Source of the DNA: Bacillota bacterium
Lineage (GTDB): Bacteria; Bacillota; Sulfobacillia; JABLXB01
Length of the DNA: 24,671 bases
Assembly: GCA_024653225.1 (NCBI GenBank)
Contig: JANLGA010000009.1
Location: 1 to 24,671, forward strand
Reading direction: 5' to 3'
The notes beneath the pieces were generated by a model. That model was given only the letters and a program-made list of their open reading frames with translations, ran no database searches and had not been told where the DNA came from. Below are positions 13,749-22,419 of this stretch, in pieces; position 1 is the stretch's first letter, and every line of letters begins with the position of its first letter. Made by a program: the position numbers and the translations under genes.

Positions 13749-14882
13749 ATGAGTGCGATCCCTGAATCCGACCTGGTTTCGCTGCTGTGCGAGCTCATTG
13801 AAGTGGATAGCCCGACGGGGAAAGAGGCGGCTGTCGCGCGACTGATCTCCTCGCGCATGACGGGGGCTGGTTTCGACCGGGTGCACGTGGATGAGAACGG
13901 CAATGTCGTGGGGGAGGTGCGCTCGGCCGTTCCCGGCAAGAAGCTGCTGCTCCTGACGCACTCCGATTGCTCGCCCGTTCCGCCCGAACTGCTTCCTCCG
14001 AGGGCGGAGGTGTTGCACGGGGAGAAATTCGGGAAGAAAGGCAAAGTCGTGGCGGGACCCGGGGCCGCCGCCCCCAAGGGCGCGATAGCCGCGATGATCA
14101 TGGCGGGGCGCGCGCTGGCCGCCGGTCGTGACCGGTGGGCGGGCTGCTTCGCGGTCGCGGTGGTGACGAAGGACCTGCTGGCCAACCACGACGGACCCCG
14201 GGAGGTGGCCCAGCTGGTGAGGGATGCATCCCTGGCCTTGACGGCGGAACCATCGCAGAACAACGTCGTGGTGGCCGCCAGGGGCATTCTCCACCTGCGG
14301 GTCACCGTGCGTGGCCGGACGGGTCACTGGGGCGTGCCGGACCCCGACGGTAACTCGATCTACAGGGCGGGGGCTTTCCTGGCACGGCTTCGGGACATCC
14401 CTCCCACCGCCCACCCCGACTTCGGACCCACGGGGTTCAACCCAATTGACCTCGCCATCCGTTCGTCGCCGCCGCGGCTGCCCGAGTGGGTGAGCGTGAC
14501 GGTGGACAGGCGCGTTCTTCCCGGGGAATCCGTGCGGGAGATAGTGGAGACGGTCGAGGGGTTGGCGAGGGACGCCGCCGGGGGCGACGCCGAGGTCACC
14601 GTCTTGCGCCGCATGTACCCGTTCCAGGCCGATGGTGTCGAGGTGGAGAGCGAGATGCTCCGGGACGTCGTGGTGAACGCGCTCGGTCGAGAGCCGAGGC
14701 GGATCACGGTCAAGTTCGGGAGCAACGCCGCATTTCTCAAGAACGAGCTCGGGATACCCTCCATGGTGCTCGGCCCGGGGAGTATTGACGACCTGGGCCC
14801 GACCGAACATGTCGAGATAGAGCAGGTGCTGGCGGCCGCCGCCATTTACAGGGATTTCGCACTGCGGTACCTCGGTTCGTAG
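13749..14882 (+). CDS. M20-family peptidase/deacylase homologue with altered metal site
   Basis: A 377-residue protein with the M20 fold order: catalytic domain, lid domain (about 180-290, with the GRTGH motif, His193), then return to the catalytic domain. The first ligand block is present (THSDCSPVP, His71 and Asp73) and AEPS offers Glu167. The bridging Asp of the usual GxxDxKG block is Ala108 (GAAAPKG), the catalytic and ligand Glu-Glu pair is Leu143-Leu144 (TKDLLAN), and the final His position aligns with Leu349. ATG 13749 follows GAGGAAGGG. It sits inside the importer genes. It may be an inactive binding protein or use another site; ordinary dizinc hydrolase activity looks unlikely. Confidence 0.75.
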   Translation: MSAIPESDLVSLLCELIEVDSPTGKEAAVARLISSRMTGAGFDRVHVDENGNVVGEVRSAVPGKKLLLLTHSDCSPVPPELLPPRAEVLHGEKFGKKGKVVAGPGAAAPKGAIAAMIMAGRALAAGRDRWAGCFAVAVVTKDLLANHDGPREVAQLVRDASLALTAEPSQNNVVVAARGILHLRVTVRGRTGHWGVPDPDGNSIYRAGAFLARLRDIPPTAHPDFGPTGFNPIDLAIRSSPPRLPEWVSVTVDRRVLPGESVREIVETVEGLARDAAGGDAEVTVLRRMYPFQADGVEVESEMLRDVVVNALGREPRRITVKFGSNAAFLKNELGIPSMVLGPGSIDDLGPTEHVEIEQVLAAAAIYRDFALRYLGS

Positions 14883-14911
14883 AACTCTGTTCGTTATCGG
14901 GAGATGGCCGG

Positions 14912-15910
14912 ATGTCGGAGCTACCGGGGCGCACGCAACCGTTGCTCGAAATCGAGAACCTTCACGTAGAGTACCGGACCCTCGACGGCATCGTCAAAGC
15001 CGTCAACGGTTTGAACCTGCGGATAGACGAGGGTAAGGCACTGGGACTCGTGGGAGAGACCGGGGCCGGCAAGACGACGACCGCACTCGCCGTCATGAAA
15101 CTCGTGCCCACCCCCCCGGGGGTCATCACCGCGGGTTCCGTCAGGATTGCAGGAAGGGAGATCCTCCCGCTCGGCGATGCTGAGATGCAGCACCTGAGAG
15201 GAAACCAAGTCTCCATGATATTCCAGAACCCAATGGCGTCGCTGAACCCCGTGCACGACGTGGGATCGCAGATCGCGGAAGTCATCCGGTTGCACCAGGG
15301 TGTATCTCCGCGGGAAGCCCGGGTGCGGGCCGCCGGGATGCTCCGGGCGGTAGGGATCCCCGAGAACCGCGCGGGCGACTTTCCCCACGAGTTCAGCGGG
15401 GGTATGAAGCAGCGGGTCATGATCGCGATCGCTCTCGCCTGCCGCCCGAGGCTCCTCATAGCTGATGAGCCGACCACCGCCCTGGACGTCACGATCCAGG
15501 CGCAGGTGATAGACCTCATAAAGAGCTTGAAGCGCGACTACTCGGGCGCGCAGTTGCTCATCACCCACGACCTCGGGCTCGTCGCGGAGATGTGCGACGA
15601 TGTGGCAGTGATGTACGCGGGGCGGGTGGTCGAGAAGGCGGACATCGCGGAGTTGTTCCAGAACCCGCGGCACCCTTATACGCTGGGGCTGTTCGGGTCG
15701 CTCCCCAACCTTAAGAAGTCGGTTCACCGGCTTCGTTCCATAGGAGGGTTGTCGCCGGACCCAAAGATGCTGCCCCGGGGGTGCCCTTTCCACCCCAGGT
15801 GCGCGGAGCGAATGGACGTGTGCACCGAGCGTACCCCGTCGGAATCGGTCGTCGGTGCCGGGCACACGGTGTGCTGTTGGAAGTACTCGGAGTCGGGGGG
15901 AACCAGGTGA
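14912..15910 (+). CDS. Peptide-type ABC transporter ATPase (DppD/OppD-like)
   Basis: A 332-residue cytoplasmic ATPase with Walker A GETGAGKTT (48-56), Q-loop FQNP, signature FSGGMKQR (161-168), Walker B LLIADEPTTALD (Asp185, Glu186) and switch His in LLITHD. The C-terminal oligopeptide-transporter extension carries four cysteines (CPFHPRC, then two more), the pattern that can hold an Fe-S cluster in this family. It pairs with the next gene as a heterodimer driving import. The stop overlaps the next gene's GTG start by 4 nt. Confidence 0.95.
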   Translation: MSELPGRTQPLLEIENLHVEYRTLDGIVKAVNGLNLRIDEGKALGLVGETGAGKTTTALAVMKLVPTPPGVITAGSVRIAGREILPLGDAEMQHLRGNQVSMIFQNPMASLNPVHDVGSQIAEVIRLHQGVSPREARVRAAGMLRAVGIPENRAGDFPHEFSGGMKQRVMIAIALACRPRLLIADEPTTALDVTIQAQVIDLIKSLKRDYSGAQLLITHDLGLVAEMCDDVAVMYAGRVVEKADIAELFQNPRHPYTLGLFGSLPNLKKSVHRLRSIGGLSPDPKMLPRGCPFHPRCAERMDVCTERTPSESVVGAGHTVCCWKYSESGGTR

Positions 15911-16875
15911 CGGAGCAGCTGTTGGAAGTAGTGGACCTCGTGAAACACTTCCCGTTGCCGAGGAACCAGCGGGTGCACGCTGTTGACGGGATAACCTTCA
16001 ACATCGCGGCCGGCGAGACACTCGGGATGGTCGGGGAGAGCGGGTGCGGGAAGACGACGGCCGGCCGGGCGATCGTGCGGCTCATCGAACCGGATCGCGG
16101 CCGGCTGATATACCGCGGACAAGACATCACGCACCTGGCGGGAGCGGAGCTCTTGTCCATGCGCAGGCGCATGCAGATAATCTTCCAGGACCCCTACTCG
16201 TCCCTCGACCCGCGGAAGAGCGCCGGGCAATTGATCGCCGAGCCCCTCCTCATTCACAGGTGGGGAACCCGCGGACGGATCAGGGAGCGCGTCCGCGAGC
16301 TGCTGGAACAGGTCGGCTTGACCCCGGACATGGTTTCCAAGTACCCGCATGAGCTGGACGGGGGAAGGTGCCAGCGGATAGGGATCGCAAGGGCCCTGGC
16401 CTTGGGTCCGGAATTCATCGTTTGCGACGAACCCGTGTCCGCCCTGGACGTCTCGATCCAGGCCCAAATACTGAACTTGATGAAGGACCTGCAGGAACGT
16501 CTGAGCTTGACGTACCTCTTCATTTCACACAACCTGGCCGTGGTGAAACACATCTCGGACAGGGTGGTCGTCATGTACCTCGGCGTGGTCGTCGAGACCG
16601 CCCCGACCGAGGCGCTCTTCGAAGACCCGCTGCACCCGTACACCCAGGCGCTGCTTTCCGCCATACCGATTCCCGCCGTGGGGGAGCGCAGGTCGAGGAT
16701 CATCCTCTCCGGCGACGTGCCCACCCCCGTGAACCCGGGCCCCGGCTGCCGGTTCCACAAGCGATGCTGGCTGGCATCGCCCGTGTGCGGTGAAGCGGCG
16801 CCGAAGATGGTTGACGCGGGCGGCGGGCACCTGGTGGCGTGTTTCCGCGTTTCAGAAGGAGCGGTCATACAGTGA
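15907..16875 (+). CDS. Peptide-type ABC transporter ATPase (DppF/OppF-like)
   Basis: A 322-residue ATPase with Walker A GESGCGKTT (43-51), Q-loop FQDPYSSLDPR, Walker B FIVCDEPVSALD (Asp174, Glu175) and switch FISHN. The signature reads LDGGRCQR (150-157) in place of the common LSGGQRQR; Asp in place of Ser also occurs in some family members. The C-terminus has the cysteine-bearing extension (CRFHKRC, VC, AC). GTG 15907 lies in a GTGA overlap with the first ATPase; longer upstream starts would overlap that gene without a ribosome site. Another GTGA overlap joins it to the permease. Confidence 0.94.
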   Translation: MTEQLLEVVDLVKHFPLPRNQRVHAVDGITFNIAAGETLGMVGESGCGKTTAGRAIVRLIEPDRGRLIYRGQDITHLAGAELLSMRRRMQIIFQDPYSSLDPRKSAGQLIAEPLLIHRWGTRGRIRERVRELLEQVGLTPDMVSKYPHELDGGRCQRIGIARALALGPEFIVCDEPVSALDVSIQAQILNLMKDLQERLSLTYLFISHNLAVVKHISDRVVVMYLGVVVETAPTEALFEDPLHPYTQALLSAIPIPAVGERRSRIILSGDVPTPVNPGPGCRFHKRCWLASPVCGEAAPKMVDAGGGHLVACFRVSEGAVIQ

Positions 16876-17807
16876 AGAAGGGGCTGGGGAAGTACGTCCT
16901 GATACGCCTCGTGGGAGCCGTCCCTCTCCTGCTCGTCGTGGCAGTCATAGTCTTCGTGCTGCTGCAGTACGCACCCGGGGATCCGGCCGAGCTCATGCTC
17001 GGCATGGACGCCACGCCCGAAAACGTGGCGCAAATGAGGGTGAAGATGGGCCTGGATAAGCCGCTGCACGTTCAGCTCTTGAGATTCCTGGCGGGCCTCC
17101 TGCGCGGCGACCTCGGGACGTCGTGGCAGTCGGGCAGGCCGGTGGCGGAGGAAATCGGTCGGACGCTGCCCGTCACCGCCTACGTGTCGTTCGTGGCCAT
17201 AGTCATTTCGTCGGTGGTGGGCGTGTTGGTCGGCGTACTGTCCGCTGTCCGGCAGTATTCCTTGGTGGACAACATAGTCAGGGTGGTCGTGCTGGCGGGT
17301 GTGTCCATGCCGGTGTTCTGGCTGGGTCTCATGCTCATCGTGGTCTTCTCGGGCTTCTTGGGAGTGCTCCCCAGTTCCGGATGGGGGACTCCCAAGCACC
17401 TGGTCTTGCCCGCCGTGACCCTTGCGACCTACCCGCTGGCGATGATCACGCGTTTGACGAGGTCCAGCATGCTGGAAGTCATCAGGCAGGATTACGTGAG
17501 GACCGCCCGCGCGAAGGGCCTCTCGATGCGCGCGGTGATCGTGCATCACGCGCTTCAAAACGCGTTCATACCGGTGGTGACGGTCATCGGGATACAGTTC
17601 GGCGTGTTGCTGGCCGGAGCGGTGTTGACTGAGAGCGTGTTCGCGATCCCGGGCATCGGGCGGCTCACCGTGGCGGCCGTGTTCGCGCGCGACTACCCGG
17701 TCATAAGGGCTTCCGTGGTGCTGACCGCCGCGATATTTGTTCTCATCAATCTGTTGGTGGACATTTCGTACACATACCTGGACCCGCGAATTCGCTACGA
17801 CAACTGA
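16872..17807 (+). CDS. Peptide-type ABC transporter permease (DppB/OppB-like)
   Basis: A 311-residue inner-membrane protein with about six hydrophobic segments. Family blocks include the N-terminal YVLIRLVGAVPLLLVV, YAPGDPAELMLG, GDLGTSWQSGRPV, the EAA-type loop DYVRTARAKGLSMRAVIVHHALQNA and the C-terminal DPRIRY. GTG 16872 has GGAG about 10 nt upstream and overlaps the stop of the ATPase gene. It forms the translocation pore with the next gene. Confidence 0.95.
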   Translation: MKKGLGKYVLIRLVGAVPLLLVVAVIVFVLLQYAPGDPAELMLGMDATPENVAQMRVKMGLDKPLHVQLLRFLAGLLRGDLGTSWQSGRPVAEEIGRTLPVTAYVSFVAIVISSVVGVLVGVLSAVRQYSLVDNIVRVVVLAGVSMPVFWLGLMLIVVFSGFLGVLPSSGWGTPKHLVLPAVTLATYPLAMITRLTRSSMLEVIRQDYVRTARAKGLSMRAVIVHHALQNAFIPVVTVIGIQFGVLLAGAVLTESVFAIPGIGRLTVAAVFARDYPVIRASVVLTAAIFVLINLLVDISYTYLDPRIRYDN

Positions 17808-17835
17808 GGACGCGGCTTGAAAGGCGGATAGGGAC

Positions 17836-18657
17836 ATGTTCTGGAGGCGGTTCAAACGCGACAGGAACGCGGTCGCGGGGTTGGTCATCATAACGCTCAT
17901 AGTCCTGATGGCCGTGTTCGCCCCCGTGCTGGCGCCGTTCGATATCAACGCTCAAGACCTCGCCCACAGGAGGGAGGCCCCGAGCAAGGCCCATCCCTTC
18001 GGCACTGACATATTCGGGCGGGACATACTGGGTCGGATCGTGTACGGGGCCAGGACGACGCTGCTTGCGGGCGTACTCTGCGTTCTCGTCGGTGGGGTCG
18101 TGGGGTCGGCGCTGGGGTTGGTCGCGGGTTACTACGAGGGATGGGTGTCCGCCGCCATCATGAGGGCGATGGACGTGCTTCTCGCGTTCCCCTATTTCTT
18201 GCTGGCCATATTGATCGTCGCCGTCCTGGGCCCGGGCCTGGTGAACGCGGTGATCGCCGTGTCGGTGACCAACGTCCCGAACTACGCGCGCGTGGTGAGG
18301 AGCTCCGCCATGGTCGTGAAACGCCACGAGATGATCGAGGCGGCCCGCGCCATGGGGGCGTCGGATGCGAGGATCATCTTCGACCACGTCTTACCCAACG
18401 TCCTGGCGCCCATAATCGTCTTGTCAACAGTGGGCGTGGCATCCGCGGTGATCTCTACCGCGGCCCTTGGCTTCCTGGGCCTCGGAGCTCAGCCTCCGAC
18501 GGCCGAATGGGGGCTCATGCTGTCGGAGGGACGCTCGTACATTACAGCGTCCCCGCACATCACGTTCTTCCCGGGATTGTTCATCGTGCTCCTGGTCCTC
18601 GGTTTCAATCTCTTGGGTGACGGCCTGCGGGACATTCTCGACCCGCGACTGAAATAA
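17836..18657 (+). CDS. Peptide-type ABC transporter permease (DppC/OppC-like)
   Basis: A 273-residue membrane protein. The N-terminal FWRRFKRDRNAVAGLVII segment, HPFGTDIFGRDILGRIVYGARTTL, the EAA loop MIEAARAMGASDARIIFDHVLPN and the final GDGLRDILDPRLK are typical of DppC permeases. ATG 17836 lies 28 nt after the first permease. It completes a five-gene importer. The M24 peptidase starts 44 nt after its stop. Confidence 0.95.
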   Translation: MFWRRFKRDRNAVAGLVIITLIVLMAVFAPVLAPFDINAQDLAHRREAPSKAHPFGTDIFGRDILGRIVYGARTTLLAGVLCVLVGGVVGSALGLVAGYYEGWVSAAIMRAMDVLLAFPYFLLAILIVAVLGPGLVNAVIAVSVTNVPNYARVVRSSAMVVKRHEMIEAARAMGASDARIIFDHVLPNVLAPIIVLSTVGVASAVISTAALGFLGLGAQPPTAEWGLMLSEGRSYITASPHITFFPGLFIVLLVLGFNLLGDGLRDILDPRLK

Positions 18658-18701
18658 TGGGTCGCTCCGGTGGGCGGCGACCGAGAAGGGGGATATCGTT
18701 C

Positions 18702-19868
18702 ATGGAAAAGTACCTGATATTCACGGAGGAGGAGTACCGGGCGCGCGCCCGCAAGCTCCAGGCGCTCATGGCAAAGAACGGGTTGGACGGGGCGATATTC
18801 ACGAAAGGCGCCAACCTCATCTACTTCACCGGCTACGACACGTCTCTCTACAACAGCGACTTCCGGCCGTTCTTTGCGGTCTTCCCGGCCGCCGGGGAGC
18901 CGACCCTCATCGTCCCGAACCTGGAGTTGGGAGGGGCGAGAAAGACCTCCTGGGTCGAGGACATACGCATATGGGGGGGCACCAAGGGCTGCGCCTCCAC
19001 CGACCCCATCCTGCTCCTCCGGGACGTCGTGGTGGAAAAGGGACTGGACAAGTCGCGCGTCGGGATGGAATTGTCCAACGGGCAGCGCCTCGGGATGACG
19101 GTCGCGCAGTTCCGGGCGATGCAGAAGGAGCTGCCCGCGATGGAGATAGCCGACAACGAGTGCGTGGTGTGGCCCGTGCGGATGGTGAAGTCTCCCGCGG
19201 AGATCGAATACCTGAGGAAGGCGTGCTATGCGAATGACAGAGGATTCGAGGCGGCCGTGGAAGCGATCCGGGATGGGGCCACTGAGAAAGAAGTGGAGAT
19301 AGCGATGGCGAAGGCGATGATCGAGCATGGCGCCCATCCGGACTTCATGACGATCACTGCCGGGCTGAATCGGTACGACATGTGCAATCCCCGTGCGTGC
19401 GAACGGGTCGTGATGAGGAAGGGCGACATGGTCGTCATGGATTTTGGGTGCCGGTACGAACACTATTATGCCGACGTCACCCGGGGCGTTTTCGTCGGCG
19501 AACCACACCCCCGCGCGGCGGCGCTGTACAGGGCGGTGGAGGAAGTGAACCACGCGGCCCTCGAAGCGGCGAAACCCGGGAACCCGGTGAAAGAGATTGA
19601 CGCGGCGGCGGAGAAGAAGATAACCGAGCTCGGTTATCGCGACCTCATGATGCACCGGACGGGACACAGCCTCGGCGTCGAGGTACACGAGCAGCCGTCC
19701 ATCGGACCGGCCGAGACCGCGATCCTCGAGGAAGGAATGGTTCTCGCCATCGAGCCCGGGCTGTACGATTTCTCGGTCGGGGGTTTCCGCATCGAAGACA
19801 ACATAGTCATCACGAAGACCGGGTTCGAGTACCTGACCAAAGCCTCCCGCGACATTATCGTACGGTGA
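18702..19868 (+). CDS. M24-family metallopeptidase (Xaa-Pro dipeptidase/aminopeptidase type)
   Basis: A 388-residue cytoplasmic enzyme with an N-terminal creatinase-like domain (about 1-150) and a pita-bread catalytic domain. All five metal ligands are present: Asp247 (MDFGC), Asp258 (YADVTRG), His322 (RTGHSLGVEVHE), Glu351 (AIEPGLY) and Glu365 (RIEDN). An intact dimetal site argues for Xaa-Pro peptidase over metal-free creatinase. ATG 18702 has AGGGGG about 10 nt upstream, so the longer in-frame reading from 18657 is not used. Being next to the importer genes suggests it cleaves the imported peptide, releasing proline or another imino acid, or an N-substituted amino acid. Confidence 0.88.
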   Translation: MEKYLIFTEEEYRARARKLQALMAKNGLDGAIFTKGANLIYFTGYDTSLYNSDFRPFFAVFPAAGEPTLIVPNLELGGARKTSWVEDIRIWGGTKGCASTDPILLLRDVVVEKGLDKSRVGMELSNGQRLGMTVAQFRAMQKELPAMEIADNECVVWPVRMVKSPAEIEYLRKACYANDRGFEAAVEAIRDGATEKEVEIAMAKAMIEHGAHPDFMTITAGLNRYDMCNPRACERVVMRKGDMVVMDFGCRYEHYYADVTRGVFVGEPHPRAAALYRAVEEVNHAALEAAKPGNPVKEIDAAAEKKITELGYRDLMMHRTGHSLGVEVHEQPSIGPAETAILEEGMVLAIEPGLYDFSVGGFRIEDNIVITKTGFEYLTKASRDIIVR

Positions 19869-19885
19869 TTGCGGAGGGATAGGCA

Positions 19886-20146
19886 GTGCTGGTACGAATC
19901 TCCGTCCTGCTCGGGGCCGAATGTAAGGAAGAGGCGAGCCTCGAACTCGAGGAAGGCGCGACCGTCGGCGATGCCTTCCGTCGGGCGGCCTCACTCTGGT
20001 CGTCGAAGTGGCCGGCGGGGTTCTATGATCGCGACAGCGGCGACTTCTATGGGACCCTCATGGTCAACTACCGGCACGCTTCCATGGGTGACCCGCTCGC
20101 GGACGGGGACAGTGTCGTGCTGTTGCCGAGCATGGCCGGGGGATAA
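19886..20146 (+). CDS. MoaD/ThiS-like small sulfur-carrier protein
   Basis: An 86-residue beta-grasp protein ending in Gly-Gly, the tail that is adenylated and thiocarboxylated in MoaD and ThiS. VRISVLLGAECKEEASLELEEGATVGDAF and DGDSVVLLPSMAGG give the ubiquitin-like pattern. GTG 19886 follows GGAGGG. It lies 14 nt before the aldehyde oxidoreductase, a common arrangement in which the MoaD-like protein serves tungstopterin synthesis for that enzyme. A role in thiamin sulfur transfer with thiC is possible but less likely, since no thiG or thiF is nearby. Confidence 0.85.
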   Translation: MLVRISVLLGAECKEEASLELEEGATVGDAFRRAASLWSSKWPAGFYDRDSGDFYGTLMVNYRHASMGDPLADGDSVVLLPSMAGG

Positions 20147-20160
20147 GGAGGATATTGAAG

Positions 20161-22005
20161 ATGGCTTGTGGTTACGCCGGCAAGATCCTGTACGTTGACC
20201 TGTCCGGGATGAGGCACTGGGCCGAGCCGCTCGATGTCGGCCTGAGCGAGCGGTTCATCGGCGGCTCAGGCCTCGCCGCTCCTCTACTGTTCAAGGAAGC
20301 CCCGCCCGGCACCGAACCGCTGTCACCGGATAACGCCCTGATATTCTTGACCGGGCCCTTCACGGGAACCATGATACCCACCTCCGGGAGACACTGCGTC
20401 GTCACGCGCTCGCCGCTGACGCTCACGTGGGGCGAGTGCGACGCGGGCGGACACTGGGGGACGGCGCTGAAGCGCGCTGGCTGGGACGGCATAGTGGTGC
20501 GCGGGCGCGCGGAATACCCCGTGTACCTGTGGGTGAAGGACGGCCACGCGGAGATCAGGCGTGCCGACCGCGTTTGGGGCATGGATGTGTACGACGCCGA
20601 CGAGGCGCTGAGGACGGAGACCTCCCGCGACGCCGTCACGGGCCTCATCGGGCCGGCCGGCGAGAAGCTCGTCCTCCTGGCCTCCATAGTGTTTGACGGC
20701 AGGGACGCGAGGGTCACCGCGCGGGGAGGCCCGGGTGCGGTGATGGGCTCCAAGCTGCTGAAAGGCATCGTGGTGTCGGGAACGGGACCGAGACCGTCGG
20801 CACACCACCAGAAATCGCTCGACCAAGACCTGAAGGCCAGGCTCCCCGAGATAGTACGGGGAGGGAAGGCCCTGAACGAGTACGGTTCCGCGAACGGCGT
20901 GACCGGCGCGGAATTCAGCGGGGACCTCCCGCTCATGAACTGGCGAAAGGGCTCCTGGCCGGAGGGGGCCGCCAAGTTGTCCGGCAAGGCCATGGCGGAG
21001 ACGATACTCACCGGCAAGTTCTTCTGCGGTGCGTGCGTGATCGGGTGCGGGCGCCGGGTGGCTGTCAAGACGGGCCGGTGGGCCGGAGTGGACGGCGCCG
21101 GGCCGGAGTACGAGTCGCTCGGGACCCTCGGCTCGCTCTGTCTCGTGGACGATCTTGAGGCGGTCGCGAAGGCGACTGAACTCTGCAACAGGTTGGGGTT
21201 GGATACCATTTCGACGGGGTCCGCGGTCGCGTTTGCGATGGAGTGCTACGAAAAGGGTCTCATTACGAAGGCGGACGCCGGCCTTCCGCTGGAATGGGGA
21301 AGCGGCGAAGCCCTCGTGACCTTGGTGGAGCAAATGGGTAACGCAGTGGGACTCGGAGCCGTGCTCGGTCGAGGGGTGAAGCGCGCGGCACAGGAGATAG
21401 GCGGCCTGGCGCCGGAATACGCCCTCCACTCGAAAGGCCTGGAACTTCCGGCCCACGACCCCCGCGCGTACTACAGTTCGGCGTTGTCATACGCCACCTC
21501 CAATCGCGGTGCCTGCCACCTTGCGGGTTTGACGCACATTTTCGAAAGGGCCACGGTCATGCCCGAAATCGGCGTGGAAAGCCCCATGGACAGGTTCACC
21601 GGGGAGGGCAAGGGACGGATGGTCGCGGCCGCCCAGAACGTCATGGGGGTTATGGACAGCCTCAAGGTGTGCAAGTTCGGCTTGTTCGCCGGCATCACCG
21701 TGACGGACATGGCTCGCTGGTATACGCTGCTGACCGGCCGCGAAACGAGCCCGGCGGCGCTGATCGCCATAGGCGAGAGGATATTCAACCTGAAGAGGGT
21801 CTACAACGTGCGCTGCGGCTTTAGCAGGAAGGACGACACGATGCCCGACAGGATCCTGACGTTGAGGCGCGGGGAAGGAGGCGCAGCCCGCGGCCTCCCG
21901 CCGCTCGGCGAGCATCTCGCCGATTACTACGAGGCCCGGGGCTGGAGCGAGGAAGGTATCCCCACTCGCGAGACGTTGGAAAGACTCGGGCTGGACGGGT
22001 TCTGA
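20161..22005 (+). CDS. aor: Tungsten-type aldehyde:ferredoxin oxidoreductase
   Basis: A 614-residue AOR-family enzyme that would oxidise an aldehyde to the carboxylic acid while reducing ferredoxin, using tungstopterin and one [4Fe-4S] cluster. The N-terminal domain has RFIGGSGLAAPLLF and TSGRHCVVTRSPLT; the cluster ligands are Cys289-x2-Cys292-x3-Cys296 and Cys504 (SLKVCKFG). HDPRAYYSSALSYATSNRGACH carries the active-site region histidine. ATG 20161 is preferred: GGAGG is 9 nt upstream, whereas TTG 20155 would be only 3 nt away. It is paired with the MoaD-like gene. No separate ferredoxin-like AOR partner subunit is next to it, but the 2x[4Fe-4S] protein 1.5 kb downstream could serve. Confidence 0.93.
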   Translation: MACGYAGKILYVDLSGMRHWAEPLDVGLSERFIGGSGLAAPLLFKEAPPGTEPLSPDNALIFLTGPFTGTMIPTSGRHCVVTRSPLTLTWGECDAGGHWGTALKRAGWDGIVVRGRAEYPVYLWVKDGHAEIRRADRVWGMDVYDADEALRTETSRDAVTGLIGPAGEKLVLLASIVFDGRDARVTARGGPGAVMGSKLLKGIVVSGTGPRPSAHHQKSLDQDLKARLPEIVRGGKALNEYGSANGVTGAEFSGDLPLMNWRKGSWPEGAAKLSGKAMAETILTGKFFCGACVIGCGRRVAVKTGRWAGVDGAGPEYESLGTLGSLCLVDDLEAVAKATELCNRLGLDTISTGSAVAFAMECYEKGLITKADAGLPLEWGSGEALVTLVEQMGNAVGLGAVLGRGVKRAAQEIGGLAPEYALHSKGLELPAHDPRAYYSSALSYATSNRGACHLAGLTHIFERATVMPEIGVESPMDRFTGEGKGRMVAAAQNVMGVMDSLKVCKFGLFAGITVTDMARWYTLLTGRETSPAALIAIGERIFNLKRVYNVRCGFSRKDDTMPDRILTLRRGEGGAARGLPPLGEHLADYYEARGWSEEGIPTRETLERLGLDGF

Positions 22006-22047
22006 GGCGTGGGAGCGCCGGCAGACGGAGGAGTTGAGGGCGGAAAG

Positions 22048-22419
22048 ATGAGGATAGTGCATCACCCGGTCCTGGGAGAACAACCGGCCGCGCGGACCGT
22101 GGAGGTGACGGTGGACGGGCGGAAAGTTGTGGCGCGCGAGGGAGAGACGATCGCGGCCGCACTGATGGCCGCGGGGATAAAGGTACACCGGTACACGCGT
22201 AGGAAAGGGGCGCCCAGGGGCCTCTTCTGCGCCATCGGCCAGTGCACGGACTGCGTGATGATCGTCAACGGGATGCCGAACGTGAGAACGTGCGTTACGC
22301 CGGTCGCGGACGGGATGACCGTGGAAACCCAGCGCGGGGGCGGTCCGGCGCAAGCGGGCGGGAACACCCGCCGAAGGTCGGCCGGGTCCGGCGACCGGGT
22401 GAGGGATGGGGATGACTGA
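22048..22419 (+). CDS. [2Fe-2S]-binding small subunit (HcnA / hydroxyproline dehydrogenase gamma-like)
   Basis: A 123-residue ferredoxin-like protein. VTVDGRKVVAREGETIAAALMAAG starts the plant-type ferredoxin fold, followed by Cys61-x4-Cys66-x2-Cys69 and Cys82, the [2Fe-2S] ligand set of the small subunit in amino-acid dehydrogenase complexes. ATG 22048 has GAGGG 7 nt upstream. The C-terminal tail (about 90-123) is Gly/Arg-rich, low in complexity, and overlaps the next gene by 8 nt. It probably links the DAO-type catalytic subunit to the FAD/NAD(P) subunit downstream. Confidence 0.88.
   Translation: MRIVHHPVLGEQPAARTVEVTVDGRKVVAREGETIAAALMAAGIKVHRYTRRKGAPRGLFCAIGQCTDCVMIVNGMPNVRTCVTPVADGMTVETQRGGGPAQAGGNTRRRSAGSGDRVRDGDD

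Noticed and set aside
16254..17948. Long minus-strand open frame opposite the ABC ATPase and permeases
   Set aside because: It has a His/Arg/Gln-rich, low-complexity translation with no family pattern. It is antisense to conserved transporter genes.
18702..19868. Creatinase as the identity of the M24 protein
   Set aside because: Creatinase lacks the metal ligands, whereas all five Asp/His/Glu ligands are present here.
18489..19994. Long minus-strand open frame opposite the DppC-like permease and M24 peptidase
   Set aside because: No recognisable domain and skewed composition. The plus strand carries intact motifs with all metal ligands.
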